Source of the DNA: JAENVU01 sp963765075
Lineage (GTDB): Bacteria > Actinomycetota > Acidimicrobiia > IMCC26256 > JAENVU01
DNA: 64,000 nucleotides
Assembly (NCBI GenBank): GCA_963765075.1
Contig: CAVXVA010000003.1
Location: 62,001 to 126,000 of the forward strand
Direction: 5' to 3'
The translations under genes and the position numbers were made by a program. Positions 1 to 9,438 of the stretch are shown one piece after another (the first letter of the stretch is position 1; each line of letters begins with the position of its first letter). The notes under the pieces were generated by a model. That model saw nothing but the letters and a program-made list of their open reading frames with translations. It made no database searches and was not told where the DNA came from.

Positions 1-2
1 GA

Positions 3-803
3 TCATGCGGGCTCCTCGCGGTGGAAACGATGGGCCGCGGTCCCGCTCGTGGTCTGGCCCCCGTCGATCACCAAACAGTGTCCGGTGACGTACCGCGCCT
101 CGTCGCTGGCCAGGTAGAGCACACCGTCGGCAATATCGGAGGGCAGGCAGGCCGAGTCGAGCAAACTGCGCGACGCCAAACGTTCGGCCACCTCCGCTTC
201 GTCTGCGGGTTCATCGCGATGCAACATCGTGACCATAGGAGTCAGCGTCGAGCCCGGGGCCACCGAGTTCACCCGGATGCCGAAGGGTCCCAACTCGTTC
301 GCTACCGATTTGGTGAGACCGATCACTGCGTGCTTGGCCGCGGTATAGAGGTGCGGACCCAGGCCGCCGACGATCCCTGCGGTGCTCGCCGTCGAGATGA
401 TGACACCCGTACCCTGAGCCCTCATCGCGCGCGCGGCGTGCTTGGTACCAAGAAACACACCCTTGAGCAGCACACCGATCGTCTCGTCGAACGACGCTTC
501 GCTGGTCTCGGCGATCGAGCCGACCGCGCCGACAATCCCCGCGTTGTTCACCATCACATCGAGCCGGCCGAAGCCCGACACGGCGAGATCGACCGCCGCC
601 GCCACGTCGGCTTCGACCGACACGTCGACGTGACAGAACCGCGCCGAGGCACCGTGCCGAGCCACGAGGTCGCGGCCCGCCTGGTCCGCCAGATCGGCGA
701 CCACCACGACGGCGCCGGCGTCGATGAACCGACCAACGACGGCCGCGCCGATGCCACTCGCACCGCCCGTGACGACCGCGACCTTGCCGTTCAGACGCCC
801 CAT
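3..803 (-). CDS. SDR family NAD(P)-dependent oxidoreductase
   Basis: Classical short-chain dehydrogenase of about 266 aa, cytosolic. The Rossmann dinucleotide motif TGGASGIG is at residues 12-19, NNAG at 86-89, and the catalytic set is near S140, Y153 and K157 (YTAAK). The C-terminus has the usual VTGHCLVIDGG. A longer start at 830 is open, but the ATG at 803 places the first strand in the normal family position and has a purine-rich GAGGAGGGG stretch upstream. It is divergent from a sugar-isomerase-like gene at 842 with only 38 bp between starts, suggesting a shared promoter and perhaps a shared sugar or alcohol oxidation role. The substrate cannot be read from sequence. Confidence 0.9.
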   Translation of the reverse strand: MGRLNGKVAVVTGGASGIGAAVVGRFIDAGAVVVVADLADQAGRDLVARHGASARFCHVDVSVEADVAAAVDLAVSGFGRLDVMVNNAGIVGAVGSIAETSEASFDETIGVLLKGVFLGTKHAARAMRAQGTGVIISTASTAGIVGGLGPHLYTAAKHAVIGLTKSVANELGPFGIRVNSVAPGSTLTPMVTMLHRDEPADEAEVAERLASRSLLDSACLPSDIADGVLYLASDEARYVTGHCLVIDGGQTTSGTAAHRFHREEPA

Positions 804-841
804 TGCCGTGCTCCCCTCCTCGGAGACCATGATGTTCGCAT

Positions 842-1721
842 ATGACGATCGAGGCCCGACCCTGTGAACTCACCGGCGACGACATCGTCCTCAGTCATTT
901 CACGCTCGGCCGCCATCACGACATCACTCAGCGAGTCGACGCCGCCGCGAGCGCCGGCTGTCGGGCCATCGGGATCTCTATCCGGAACTTTCAGCGCCTG
1001 GAGGCCGAGGGCACGAGCACGGAGCTGGCGCGGCTTCTCGATGATCGAGGGCTTGGTCTGGCCGAGATCACGGCCCTTCGTCCGTGGGCCGATCCGTCGG
1101 CGGCTGGGGCTGCCGACGCGCTCGACCAGGAGCTGGCGGCATTTCGCATTGCCGATCAGTTCAGCTGCCGCAGTCTTCACGTGCTCGGGCCGACCGACAT
1201 GACCATCATCGACGCAGGGAAGGCGCTCGGCGCGTTGTGCGACCGGGCGCGCGACCATGGGCTGCTCGTTGGGCTCGAGTTCGTCCCGTCCACCGACATC
1301 GCGGATGCACTCGACGCGCTGCGCATTGTCGAGGCGGCGGACCGCGACAACGGCGGCATCTGTGTCGACCTCTGGCACCACCGAGCGCGGCGCCAACGAT
1401 CTCGAACTCATCCGCACGCTCCCCGGTGAAAAAGTGTTCGACGTCCAGATGAGCGACGGACCGCTGGCACCTGCGCTCGCCGATTACGAGGAGGACACCC
1501 GGCGCAACCGAGTCCCGCCCGGCGACGGCGAAATGGACCTGCGGGGCTTCGTCGCTGCGGTGCGCGCTACCGGCACCACCGCTCCCTGGTCGCTCGAGGT
1601 CTGCAACGAAGCCGCATGGAATACCGACGGTGCCGCGTTCGTCGCTCGTTGTGTGAAGGGCCTCCGTCGTGTTCTCGCCGCCGACGAACCACACCACGGT
1701 ACCGCCGGCACCGCGAGCTGA
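842..1721 (+). CDS. Sugar phosphate isomerase/epimerase-like TIM-barrel protein (frameshifted)
   Basis: Resembles the AP-endonuclease-2/xylose-isomerase-like TIM-barrel family (sugar phosphate isomerases/epimerases, about 280-300 aa). The first ~180 residues lie in one frame, with the metal-ligand-type strands LVGLEFVPS and ICVDLWH. The remainder (ERGANDLELIRTLPGEKVF, then DVQMSDGP and the C-terminal WSLEVCNE) continues in another frame. The switch falls at about 1375-1383, within caccaccgag, where one extra base explains it. Both halves match family expectation, so this is one gene with an indel. No Shine-Dalgarno is visible before the ATG, so it may be leaderless. Confidence 0.75.
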
Positions 1722-1735
1722 CGCCCGGCACGGAC

Positions 1736-2239
1736 TCACAATTGGCTGCGCGACATTCCCGCCGGGGAGTCGCGAAGCATCAGCTCGCTGTCGAATCCGA
1801 TGCGCTGCGTCGGAGTGACCTCGATGACGACCCGACCCGGCGAGTCGAGGTGATCGACGAAGGACTGCTGCTGCGATGCAGAGTCGGGGCGCACCGCGGC
1901 GGCCAAGGCGGGATAGAACCAGTCCTTGGTGGCCTGATCGTCGTGGACGGTCGCGATGCCCTTGTGCGTCACACTCTGGCTGACCCCGATGTCGGTCCCT
2001 CGGCTGGACACCGCGATCGCCACCCGAGGGTCGCGCTCGATGGCGGCGATTCGGGCGCGACGACGCGTCGCGGTGAGCCAGAACGCGCCGTCCCGAACGA
2101 CGTAGTTCATGATCACGCCGATTGGTTCACCCGCCCGGTTGGTCCACATGAACGTGCACTCGGTCTGCTTCTCGTACAACACGTTCTCTCGCTCCACCGA
2201 GAGCGAGAAGGTCGAGACGTCCTCGAAGTCCTCGGCCAT
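1736..2239 (-). CDS. Pyridoxamine 5'-phosphate oxidase-fold flavoprotein
   Basis: PPOX-class split-barrel protein of 167 aa, expected to bind FMN or F420 as a dimer. Visible features are the strand GEPIGVIMNYVVRDGAFWLTA, the basic segment RRARIAAIERDPRVAIAVSS typical of phosphate binding, and a C-terminal PTQRIGFDSELML. It starts 7 bp downstream of the carotenoid-oxygenase stop, so it is the last gene of the minus-strand operon 6750-1736. Proteins of this fold often reduce products of oxygenase pathways in actinobacteria. That role here is inference from context. Confidence 0.8.
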   Translation of the reverse strand: MAEDFEDVSTFSLSVERENVLYEKQTECTFMWTNRAGEPIGVIMNYVVRDGAFWLTATRRRARIAAIERDPRVAIAVSSRGTDIGVSQSVTHKGIATVHDDQATKDWFYPALAAAVRPDSASQQQSFVDHLDSPGRVVIEVTPTQRIGFDSELMLRDSPAGMSRSQL

Positions 2240-2246
2240 GGCCGCC

Positions 2247-3674
2247 CTACGCCGGGAACCAGTTCGCGTGGAAGCCGGCCGGAACCCATTGAGGCAGGCG
2301 AACGACCGCCGCCGGACCATCATCGATCCGTTGAGCCTCGAAGACGTTGAGCTCGGAGACGGTGGCTTCACGATCCGTGGTGAGGCAGAGGATCCAGCCG
2401 TCCCCCTCGCCCGACCCGGCCGGATCGGGCGCGAAGATCGGCTCGCCGACCTCACGCTCCCCACCGAAATCCCATACCTGACGTCGACCTGTGACCGCGT
2501 CGTAGCCGGCCACGGAGTCGAACCCTCCGAGCTGCGCCCGGCGGCTGCTGTACGCGGCCATGTAGTCGTAGCGGTTGGACACGCCGTTGTACTCGTCATT
2601 GAAGCGGCACATCTCACCGCCCATGTCGTCGAAGTGTTCCCAGCCCGCCGTTCCGGCCGCAAGGTCGACCCAGAACCGGGCGGGCAGCGCGGGGTCGACC
2701 TCGATCGAGATGCCCTCGGACTCGTAGCCGAAGTCGACCGCCTTCCATCGCGCGCCGCGCAGCTCGATCCGGTCACCGTCGTCCCAGGCATTCCAGAAGT
2801 GCTGGACATGACAGGGGTCGATCTCGTACCAGCGGAGGTCGGTCGCGTTGCCCATCCGAGGCATGACCCCGATCCGGGTGCCGTTTTCGGGCCGCCAGCT
2901 TGCGATCGGCCCGCCCTCGGCGCCTCCGATGTTCAGCACGATCGGAGAATCCAGGAACACTGCGTACTTCTCGGTGATGAGGAAGTCGTGCATCATCACG
3001 GGCGCGGGCAGATCGAGCTCGACCTTGTGCACCAGCGCCCCGGTTGCGTCGATGACGAAGTACCGGAGGTAGGGCGGGAACGGGGAGTACGCGAAGGAGA
3101 ACATCTCACCGGTGCGCGGATCGAGCCGCGGATGCGCGGTCATGGCCGGCATCATGCCGTCGACCTGACCCCTGTAGTCCCAGACACCAATCGTCTCGAG
3201 GTCAGCCGTCACCTCCGTCGGCAGCCCGCCCTCCCAGAGCGCGAAGTACCGACCGGCGTGGCGGATGATGTGGGTGTTGGCCGGGTTCTTGATCGGGCCG
3301 GCGTCGCCAGTGACCGACTGGTCCGGCCAGTTCGCGATATCTGCGAGTCCCGGGTACACGCCGTGCCCGGCATTCATCTCGACCTCGAGACCGCGCGATC
3401 GAATCCAGCGATTGCTGTACGAGGCGGTGCCATCCGCGAATCCAATTCGGTGCAGCATGCCGTCGCCGTCGAACATGTGGTACTCACTCACCGGCTCGAA
3501 CATGGGGTTCGGACCGTTGCGGATGAACTGTCCACGGAGCCCGGCGGGCAGATCACCGACGACGACCAGCTCCGCCTCGTCGAGTTCGGCACCGGTGGGC
3601 CTCCACCCGCCGGCCAGGTAGTGGTTCTTCGCGTCGTTCCTCACATGGCTCGTCCGGTCGGATACACGCTGCAC
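2247..3674 (-). CDS. Carotenoid-cleavage/lignostilbene dioxygenase family protein
   Basis: RPE65/carotenoid oxygenase family, 475 aa (family norm about 450-500), intact. The four iron-binding histidines can be assigned to H181 (TAHPRLD), H229 (MMHDFLIT), H292 (VQHFWNAW) and H469 (GFHANWFP) at the extreme C-terminus, as in the seven-bladed propeller fold. These non-haem Fe(II) enzymes split conjugated double bonds in apocarotenoids or stilbenes. It lies 63 bp after a P450 and 7 bp before a PPOX protein. No carotenoid biosynthesis genes are in the operon, so a stilbene or aromatic substrate is as likely as a carotenoid. Confidence 0.92.
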   Translation of the reverse strand: MQRVSDRTSHVRNDAKNHYLAGGWRPTGAELDEAELVVVGDLPAGLRGQFIRNGPNPMFEPVSEYHMFDGDGMLHRIGFADGTASYSNRWIRSRGLEVEMNAGHGVYPGLADIANWPDQSVTGDAGPIKNPANTHIIRHAGRYFALWEGGLPTEVTADLETIGVWDYRGQVDGMMPAMTAHPRLDPRTGEMFSFAYSPFPPYLRYFVIDATGALVHKVELDLPAPVMMHDFLITEKYAVFLDSPIVLNIGGAEGGPIASWRPENGTRIGVMPRMGNATDLRWYEIDPCHVQHFWNAWDDGDRIELRGARWKAVDFGYESEGISIEVDPALPARFWVDLAAGTAGWEHFDDMGGEMCRFNDEYNGVSNRYDYMAAYSSRRAQLGGFDSVAGYDAVTGRRQVWDFGGEREVGEPIFAPDPAGSGEGDGWILCLTTDREATVSELNVFEAQRIDDGPAAVVRLPQWVPAGFHANWFPA

Positions 3675-3737
3675 GATGAACTCCTCGGGCCGTCGGACAC
3701 CCGCCGTTCAAGAACGGGAAGCTCAAGTTAACACTGT

Positions 3738-5011
3738 TCACTCGGGCGCGGGTCCGGCGGAGGCCATGGTCGCCTCGATGTGGAGCCGTTTGAGTCCCCG
3801 AAGCACCACGCTCGGTAGGTACTCGAAGGTGTTGTCGTCGTGGAGCCGATACGAGTCCACGCGGGCCGACAGCCGCTCCAAGGCAACAATCGCCTCGAGC
3901 CGAGAAAGGTTCGCGCCCACGCAGTAGTGGGTTCCGTGGCCAAACGCCAGCTCGTCGGCGAGGTGGTCGCGGTCCGGATCGAGATCATTCGGAGCCGCGA
4001 ACACCGCTTCGTCGCGATTCGCGGAGGCGAACATCACCACCAGCCGGGCGCCCTTGGGAATATCGACGCCGGCCAGCGTGGTGTCGCAGGTGGCAATCCG
4101 AGACATCCCCTGGTTCGGGCTCCCGAGGCGCAGGCACTCCTCGACCACCCTCGGAATGCGGTCCGGTTCACGCCGAACCCGTTCCCACTCGACCCCATTC
4201 ATTGCGAGCAACCACATCATCTCCGTGATCAGCTTCGCGGTCGTCTCGTTCCCGGCGACGAGCAGCTGCTGCGCGATCCGGACGAGTTCGGGCATCTCCA
4301 GCGGTCGGGGGCCACTGCCGTCGTCGGTGTCCACGTGCGAGTTGAGTAATGCCGTGAACAGATCGTCCTGAGGCTCCACGCGCCGCTGCTCGAACTGGTC
4401 GACCAGAAACTGCTGCATCTCGACCGTGATCCGCGCGTTCTCGATGTGCTGTTCATCGGAGACGCTGGCCCCGATGGTGGCCGTGCTTGCATCGGTCCAT
4501 CGTCGAAAGTCGGCGTGGCGCTCGGGAGGAAGGTTCAGCACCTTCGTGATGACATACACCGGAAGCGGAACGCTGAACTGAGGAACGAGTTCGACCGAGG
4601 TCGGGTCGGTCCAACCATCGATCAGAGAATCGGCCACCGATGCCACGAACGGCCGGAGCTCCGCCAGCTTGACGCGGCGCGAACGCTCGCGACACCAGGC
4701 GGCGGTAACGCGTGTGACTCGGCGGATCGTTGTCGAGCAGGGTCCTCGGCCGCGCCAGGCCCTGAGCTCCGATCCGTGCGATCTCGGCCTGCGCGGCTTC
4801 GGAGGGCTGCTCGCGGTTGGAACCGAGCTGCGAGGAGTAGGTGGAGGGATCGCGCAGCACCGTCAGCGCGTCCTCGTGGCGCAAGACGACGAACGCGTCG
4901 TTGGCCGCCAGGTACTGCACGCCGTCGGAACGCATCGCGTCGTAGTGAGCGTGCGGAGCCTGCTGAACCACGGGGTCGGTGAGATCGAAGCCCTCGAGGA
5001 GCCCGCGCCAT
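3738..5011 (-). CDS. Cytochrome P450 (frameshifted)
   Basis: Bacterial class I P450, about 420 aa when repaired. The N-terminal part contains DPPSHTRYRRLVSRAFAPR. A one-base shift at about 4670 moves to the frame carrying RVKLAELRPFVASVADSLID, then the I-helix LLVAGNETT, ExxR (ECLR) and the haem loop FGHGTHYCVGANLSR with its cysteine ligand. The gene begins at or just after the TGA of the upstream gene. The ATG in TGATGG (5011) is out of frame with the P450 body, so either a GTG at 4971 is used or there is a second small indel near the start. Redox partners are not encoded nearby. Confidence 0.85.
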
Positions 5012-6750
5012 CAGGCCGACGCGATCACGGTCACCACGCCGGTGTTGCCGTCGACCTCGACGGTGGCGCCCGGCGGAATGCGCGCCGTCGCACCCGTGGC
5101 CGACACGACACACGGAAGCCCGAGCTCACGCGAGACGATGACCGCGTGACTGATCTGACCGCCGACGTCCACCACGACCGCGCCCGCGGTCATGAACAGC
5201 GGCGTCCACGAGGGATCCGTGTAGGGCGCGACGAGAATGTCGCCGGGTTCGAGCACCGCGGGGTCACCGGGATCGAGCACGACCCGCGCGGTCCCGCGCA
5301 CGACCCCCGGTGAACCCGACACGCCGGTGATCTGCGCGCCCGCGGTTGCGACCGGCGCCGACGCGGCTTCGGACCGGCGCTCCCAGGCGCTCAGGGGTGG
5401 GAGCATGCCGTCGCGGATGATGAACGGCGGCTCGATCTCCCACAACGCCGCGTACTCGGACGCGCGGTCCCGCAGAAGATCGCGGAAGGACGCGGGATCG
5501 GCAACGAAGTCATCAAGCTCCGAGCCGAGCAACATGAAGACGTGGTCGGCATCCTCGAGGTCACCGGCTTCGAAGTGCCGGCGCCCGAGTTCGCGGAACA
5601 CCATTCGAACCTCATGCACCACCTTCACGATGGTGGTCTTCGTACGCTCTCGGTACGACATCATGTTGGCGGCCACCAGCGCCGCCTCGAGCATGCCCGC
5701 CAGTTCCTCGTTGCCCGCGACCTTGGTCCGCACCTCGGCGGTCACTCGCTCGCGCTGGGCCACCGCCGCATCGTGACGCAGATGGGGAGACTCCTCGTCG
5801 GTCTGGAAGCGCACCCGATCGAGCGCGACGAGCGGCAACGCGGGTTCCGTCTCCCAGCTATCGGCGTGGATGTCCCACTCGTTCGGGCCCCGTGAGCCGA
5901 ACTGGTCGATGAACGAATGCCAGTCGGTCAGCAGCGCCCGGGCCGCGTCCGAGCCGTCAGACGCGAGCCGATCGAGGACGCCATCGATCCCCGCGTCGAA
6001 GGCAGCGGTCAGGCCGGCATCGTCGCGGATCTTGCGTGACATCGCCCACAACGCATGGCTGGGCAACGCCGAGTCGACATCGCCGATCCCTGCGAGCAGC
6101 TTCATCGGGATCGTCGGGTCACCGATGCCGTCTCCGACCGCGGCCAGGATGCCGGGAGAGATCGCGGCGCTCGATCCCGACACGACGTGCTGCTCGAACA
6201 GTCGGCGCAGCATCGGGCGGATGGTCCGGGCCCGATCGAGCAACGCTTGATCCGAGTAGGTAGTCAGGTCGCCGCGGCTCGCCCGAAGTGCGTTGGCGGC
6301 CGCCTTGTCCTCGTCGATCTCGGGCCACGTGTCCGCCGACATCACCCAGGCGGTGTTCGCGTCGATCTTCTCGACCAGGTGTGGCTTCTCGTCGTCCGGA
6401 TGGGCGACGTACGGGGGCACGTCGGGATGGTGCCCGAAGAACGCGACGTCGAGTTGTTCGACGGTCACTCCGGGGTTGCGCACTCCCTGGAGTCGGCAGC
6501 TCGCGAGGTTCAGGTAGAAGTAGCCGCCGAACATCCCGAACGTCTCCGGATAGTCGGGATCGAAGTCGGCCATCTCGTGGGTCCCGCCACGGATCCAGCC
6601 GTCGCGCATCCCGAGCACCATCGCCCCCTCCCAGCCGAAGCTCCAACCGAGCGGGCTCACCGGGTCGCCCATCACCTCGCCGGCGTTCGCCCGGGTGTAG
6701 TGCGGGAACCGCTCGCTCATGGGCCAGTCGGTGAGATATCCGTCAGTCAT
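5011..6750 (-). CDS. PEP-utilising swivel-domain protein, rifampin-phosphotransferase-like, lacking the ATP-grasp domain
   Basis: 579 aa, intact. The C-terminal ~90 residues are the phosphohistidine swivel domain (PF00391 type) with GGQISHAVIVSRELGLPCVV, in which the histidine is the phosphate carrier. The middle region has FGSRGPNEWDIHADSW and a REL..G.L motif (FRELGRRHFEAGDLEDAD) typical of the substrate-binding domain of rifampin phosphotransferase, PigC and phenylphosphate-synthase-like enzymes. The ATP-binding PPDK_N domain usually found at the N-terminus is absent. The start at 6750 has GGAGGG 6 bp upstream; a start at 6924 is also open but would overlap the divergent promoter region. 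First gene of the operon containing a P450, a carotenoid oxygenase and a PPOX protein. It may act with a separate ATP-grasp partner, or be catalytically dead. Confidence 0.8.
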   Translation of the reverse strand: MTDGYLTDWPMSERFPHYTRANAGEVMGDPVSPLGWSFGWEGAMVLGMRDGWIRGGTHEMADFDPDYPETFGMFGGYFYLNLASCRLQGVRNPGVTVEQLDVAFFGHHPDVPPYVAHPDDEKPHLVEKIDANTAWVMSADTWPEIDEDKAAANALRASRGDLTTYSDQALLDRARTIRPMLRRLFEQHVVSGSSAAISPGILAAVGDGIGDPTIPMKLLAGIGDVDSALPSHALWAMSRKIRDDAGLTAAFDAGIDGVLDRLASDGSDAARALLTDWHSFIDQFGSRGPNEWDIHADSWETEPALPLVALDRVRFQTDEESPHLRHDAAVAQRERVTAEVRTKVAGNEELAGMLEAALVAANMMSYRERTKTTIVKVVHEVRMVFRELGRRHFEAGDLEDADHVFMLLGSELDDFVADPASFRDLLRDRASEYAALWEIEPPFIIRDGMLPPLSAWERRSEAASAPVATAGAQITGVSGSPGVVRGTARVVLDPGDPAVLEPGDILVAPYTDPSWTPLFMTAGAVVVDVGGQISHAVIVSRELGLPCVVSATGATARIPPGATVEVDGNTGVVTVIASA

Positions 6751-6863
6751 GTCGTTCCCTCCGCGAATGTGTCCCGGAAAACTAATCGCTCGGTTACTTC
6801 CGTGGGAGAGTGAGCGATGTGGTGCGCGCTGGCCCGATATGGCCGACGACCGCGGGGCCTGAC

Positions 6864-6892
6864 TTGACACCTGAACGAACGTTTGTTGAACT
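6864..6892 (+). promoter_or_regulatory. Promoter with TetR-type palindromic operator before the second P450
   Basis: TTGACA at 6864-6869 is a full -35 match. Immediately downstream, TGAACGAAC/GTTTGTTGA (6872-6889) is an imperfect palindrome (7 of 9 pairs) of the kind bound by TetR dimers. It sits over the spacer and -10 region and ends 10 bp before the P450 GTG. There is no Shine-Dalgarno before that GTG, consistent with a leaderless transcript. The TetR gene encoded directly after this P450 is the obvious candidate regulator (inference). Confidence 0.5.
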
Positions 6893-6898
6893 CCTGGG

Positions 6899-8186
6899 GT
6901 GACCACGACCGACACCCCGACCACCCTGGATTCGTTGGACTTCTGCGACCCAAAGCTCTTCGACGACCCGTGGGCCGTCTACGGGGAACTGCGCGCCGCC
7001 GGCGCGCTGCACCGCGACGAAAAGAACAATCTCTGGGTTGCCGGCCGCCACGAGGACGTCTCGCACTTCTCCCGCCACCCCGAGTTGTATTGCAGCCGTC
7101 ACGGCGTGCGGCCCGTCGTCGCCGGCGATATGTCGATCATCACCCTCGACGGCGAGGATCACATCCGGCAGCGGCGACTCGTCAACCCCGGCTTCACGCC
7201 CCGGCGCGTGCGCGAAATCGTCCCCCACATCCGCGAGCTGGCCGAACAGCTCATCGGCGAGATCTCGACGAAGGACTCGATCGACTTCGTGGAAGAGTTC
7301 GCGATCCACGTGCCGCTCATCATCATCTGCGAAATGCTCGGATTGGATCCCGAGCAGCGCATGAAGATGTACCGCTGGTCCGACGACATGATGGCCGGTG
7401 ACGGCCACAGCGCCGCCGATTCCCCCGAGCTGTTCGCGGCCGCGACTGCCTTCGGCGAATACGTCGAGATGTGCCTGGAACTGATCGCAGAACGGCGAGC
7501 CGTGCCGAGCGACGACGACCTGATCGGTCTGCTCACCCAGGCCTTCGACAACGGTGAGCTCACCAAGGAGTACAAGGCGCTTCCGGGCGTCTCCGAGGAG
7601 CGGCTCGCCGAACTGCTGGCGGAGCACAGTCAACTCACCGACGACGAACTGCTCGCGTTCCTCACCATCCTGCTGGTCGCCGGGAACGAGACCACCCGCA
7701 ACGCGATTTCGGGAGGGTTGCTCGCACTCAGCCTGTTTCCGGAACAGAAACGTCTCCTCGCCGAGAACATCGACGACGACGAGTTCGTGGAGCGGGCCGT
7801 CGAAGAGTTGCTCCGCTACGTCTCCCCCGTGCTCGGCTTCATTCGGACCGTCACCGAGGACCACACGTACAAAGGCACCGAACTCCACGCCGGTGACCGC
7901 GTCCTGATGCTCTACCAATCGGCCAATCGCGACGAGGCCGTCTTCGAACACGCCGACGAACTCATCCTGGACCGGTTCCCGAATCCGCACATCGCGTTCG
8001 GGATCGGCCCCCACTACTGCCTCGGCTCCAACTTGGCCGCGTACCGAGCTTCACGTGGTGTTCCAGGAGCTGTTCCGGCGGCTGCCCGACATCACCGTGC
8101 CCGAGGGCATCCAGCTCCAACGCGGCGCGTCGACGCTCGTACTCGCCCTCCAGCACTTACCGGCCGAGTGCCCGGTCGCTCACTGA
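6899..8186 (+). CDS. Cytochrome P450 (frameshifted near the haem loop)
   Basis: Second P450, about 428 aa when repaired. Motifs are the I-helix LLVAGNETTRNAI, ExxR (EELLRY) and the haem loop FGIGPHYCLGSNLA. Just after the loop, one extra base at about 8036-8040 shifts the frame. The correct continuation is RTELHVVFQELFRRLPDI in the third frame, ending at a TGA at 8184-8186. Uncorrected, the reading frame runs on into the downstream TetR gene and would give a false P450-TetR fusion. Divergent from the operon starting at 6750, with a TetR-like operator in its promoter. Confidence 0.88.
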
Positions 8187-8188
8187 TC

Positions 8189-8818
8189 GTGAGCGACCGC
8201 GCGAAGGGTGCGGGCACCACACGGGCCGCGTCGAATCAACGAGAGCACATTCTCGACATCGCGCTCGACCTCATGGCCGAGCACGGGGCATCGGCCACCT
8301 CCATGCGGAAACTCGCGAACGCTTGCGACCTCAACGTCGCCGCGCTCTACCACTACTTCCCGTCGAAGGCCGATCTGCTCCGGTCGGTGATCGAGGAGCG
8401 CCGCTACGGGCTCCGCTTGCGCGAGATCCCGGCGATCGATACCGCACTGCCGCCTCGCGAACGTCTCATCGCCCTCATTCTCGCGATGTGGGAAGGCGCC
8501 CAGGACGAGGAGGCGATCTGGCGACTCCTTCTCGGCGAGGGACTCCGGGGCGACGAGACCGCGTTAGCCGTCGGCCACGAGATCCTCGAGGCCCTCGAAC
8601 CGGCACTGCGTGCCTGGCTCTCGGATCTGTTCGCCGGCGACGGCGAGCCGATGCTCGACGCGGCCGCGGTCGCCACGGTCCTGTGCAGTCAGCTGCTCGG
8701 TTTCTTCATCAGCCAGCTGTTCCGACCCGTCGAGGTACGCCAGGCCGCCGCCCGGCGGGACGCCGAGGCCCTCGCCGCGTTGGCGCTGGCGGCCGGCGTC
8801 GATCGCTCACGCCGCTGA
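8189..8818 (+). CDS. TetR/AcrR family transcriptional regulator
   Basis: 209 aa from a GTG two bases after the P450 stop. The N-terminal HTH is complete: the helix NQREHILDIALDLMAEHGASATSMRKLA followed by the recognition segment NVAALYHYFPSKADLLRSVI. The C-terminal ligand-binding half is helical and ends AAGVDRSRR. The tight coupling implies co-translation with the P450, and a likely operator overlaps that P450's promoter at 6872-6889. It probably represses the divergent P450 operons until a substrate or product binds. Confidence 0.9.
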   Translation: MSDRAKGAGTTRAASNQREHILDIALDLMAEHGASATSMRKLANACDLNVAALYHYFPSKADLLRSVIEERRYGLRLREIPAIDTALPPRERLIALILAMWEGAQDEEAIWRLLLGEGLRGDETALAVGHEILEALEPALRAWLSDLFAGDGEPMLDAAAVATVLCSQLLGFFISQLFRPVEVRQAAARRDAEALAALALAAGVDRSRR

Positions 8819-8873
8819 ACCCGGTCATCGGCCACCGGCTCACGAACGCGTTCTCTTCATCTTCGAGCCGCCA

Positions 8874-8915
8874 TGACCTAGGTCACGTTGCGCTCGCGAG
8901 TTTTAGTGCTAAACT
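8874..8915 (+). promoter_or_regulatory. Two palindromic operator-like sites and promoter before the small-gene operon
   Basis: TGACCTAGGTCA at 8874-8885 is a perfect 12-bp palindrome. TTTAG-TG-CTAAA at 8902-8913 is a second, with perfect 5-bp arms. A possible promoter is TTGCGC (8888-8893), a 16-bp spacer and TAAACT (8910-8915), so the second palindrome overlaps the -10. An AGGAGA ribosome site follows before the ATG at 8946. The regulator is unknown. Confidence 0.45.
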
Positions 8916-8945
8916 CTCTTCAAGCCACTCAGGAGAAGAGAAACA

Positions 8946-9188
8946 ATGTCGTCATCGACCCTCACCCTCACCAAGCCATTCGAAGCCCACCCCGCCGCCG
9001 CGAGCGATGACCAGACGAATGCGGACCGTCATCCCGCACCGGCGCTCGACCGCGTCGCCGACGAGGCGTGGGCGTTTCTTGCCGGGCAACTGGCCTGGGA
9101 AGTTCGCCTGGATCAGTTCCGTCGCGGGATCGCCGGAGAGATCGCTCCGGACCATCGCGTCCGGATACAGACCCCTGAGGCTGCCTGA
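8946..9188 (+). CDS. Small hypothetical protein
   Basis: 80 aa, not recognised. The N-terminal ~45 residues are low complexity (Ser/Thr/Ala/Pro/His/Asp), then a predicted amphipathic helix around VADEAWAFLAGQLAWEVRLDQFRRGI. No membrane segment and no cysteines. The start is well supported by AGGAGAAG just upstream. First gene of a three-gene operon whose other members are small membrane proteins, so it could be their cytoplasmic partner or regulator (inference). Confidence 0.6.
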   Translation: MSSSTLTLTKPFEAHPAAASDDQTNADRHPAPALDRVADEAWAFLAGQLAWEVRLDQFRRGIAGEIAPDHRVRIQTPEAA

Positions 9189-9228
9189 GCATCAGAACCG
9201 TCGAGTCATGCAAACCAAGGAGACCGCT

Positions 9229-9438
9229 ATGCACACGCTCTCACCGCAGTCCAAGACCCGTCCCGTCGCCATGGTGAAGATCACCTTGCTCGTGGCGTCG
9301 TTCCTGTCGTTCCTGCTCTCGGTGTATCTCTACTTCATCGCCGACGACACCAGCGCCGGCATCTTCGTCGGCATCTGGGTCCCATCGATCCAATCCCTCG
9401 GTGCGCTCCTCCTCGCCGGAGAACGGAGCCCCCGATGA
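9229..9438 (+). CDS. Small two-helix membrane protein
   Basis: 69 aa. Two hydrophobic segments are visible: VKITLLVASFLSFLLSVYLYF (about residues 16-36) and AGIFVGIWVPSIQSLGALLLA (about 44-64). AAGGAG lies 7 bp before the ATG at 9229; an upstream ATG at 9208 has no such site. The stop overlaps the next start (ATGA), indicating coupled translation and probably a membrane complex of the two products. Function unknown. Confidence 0.65.
   Translation: MHTLSPQSKTRPVAMVKITLLVASFLSFLLSVYLYFIADDTSAGIFVGIWVPSIQSLGALLLAGERSPR

Noticed and set aside
2109..3731. 540-aa open frame antisense to the carotenoid-oxygenase gene
   Set aside because: Shadow frame caused by high GC; the opposite strand has four correctly placed metal histidines and a full family match.
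6899..8818. Apparent P450-TetR fusion protein
   Set aside because: The P450 C-terminus lies in a different frame and ends with its own TGA at 8184; the fusion results from one inserted base.
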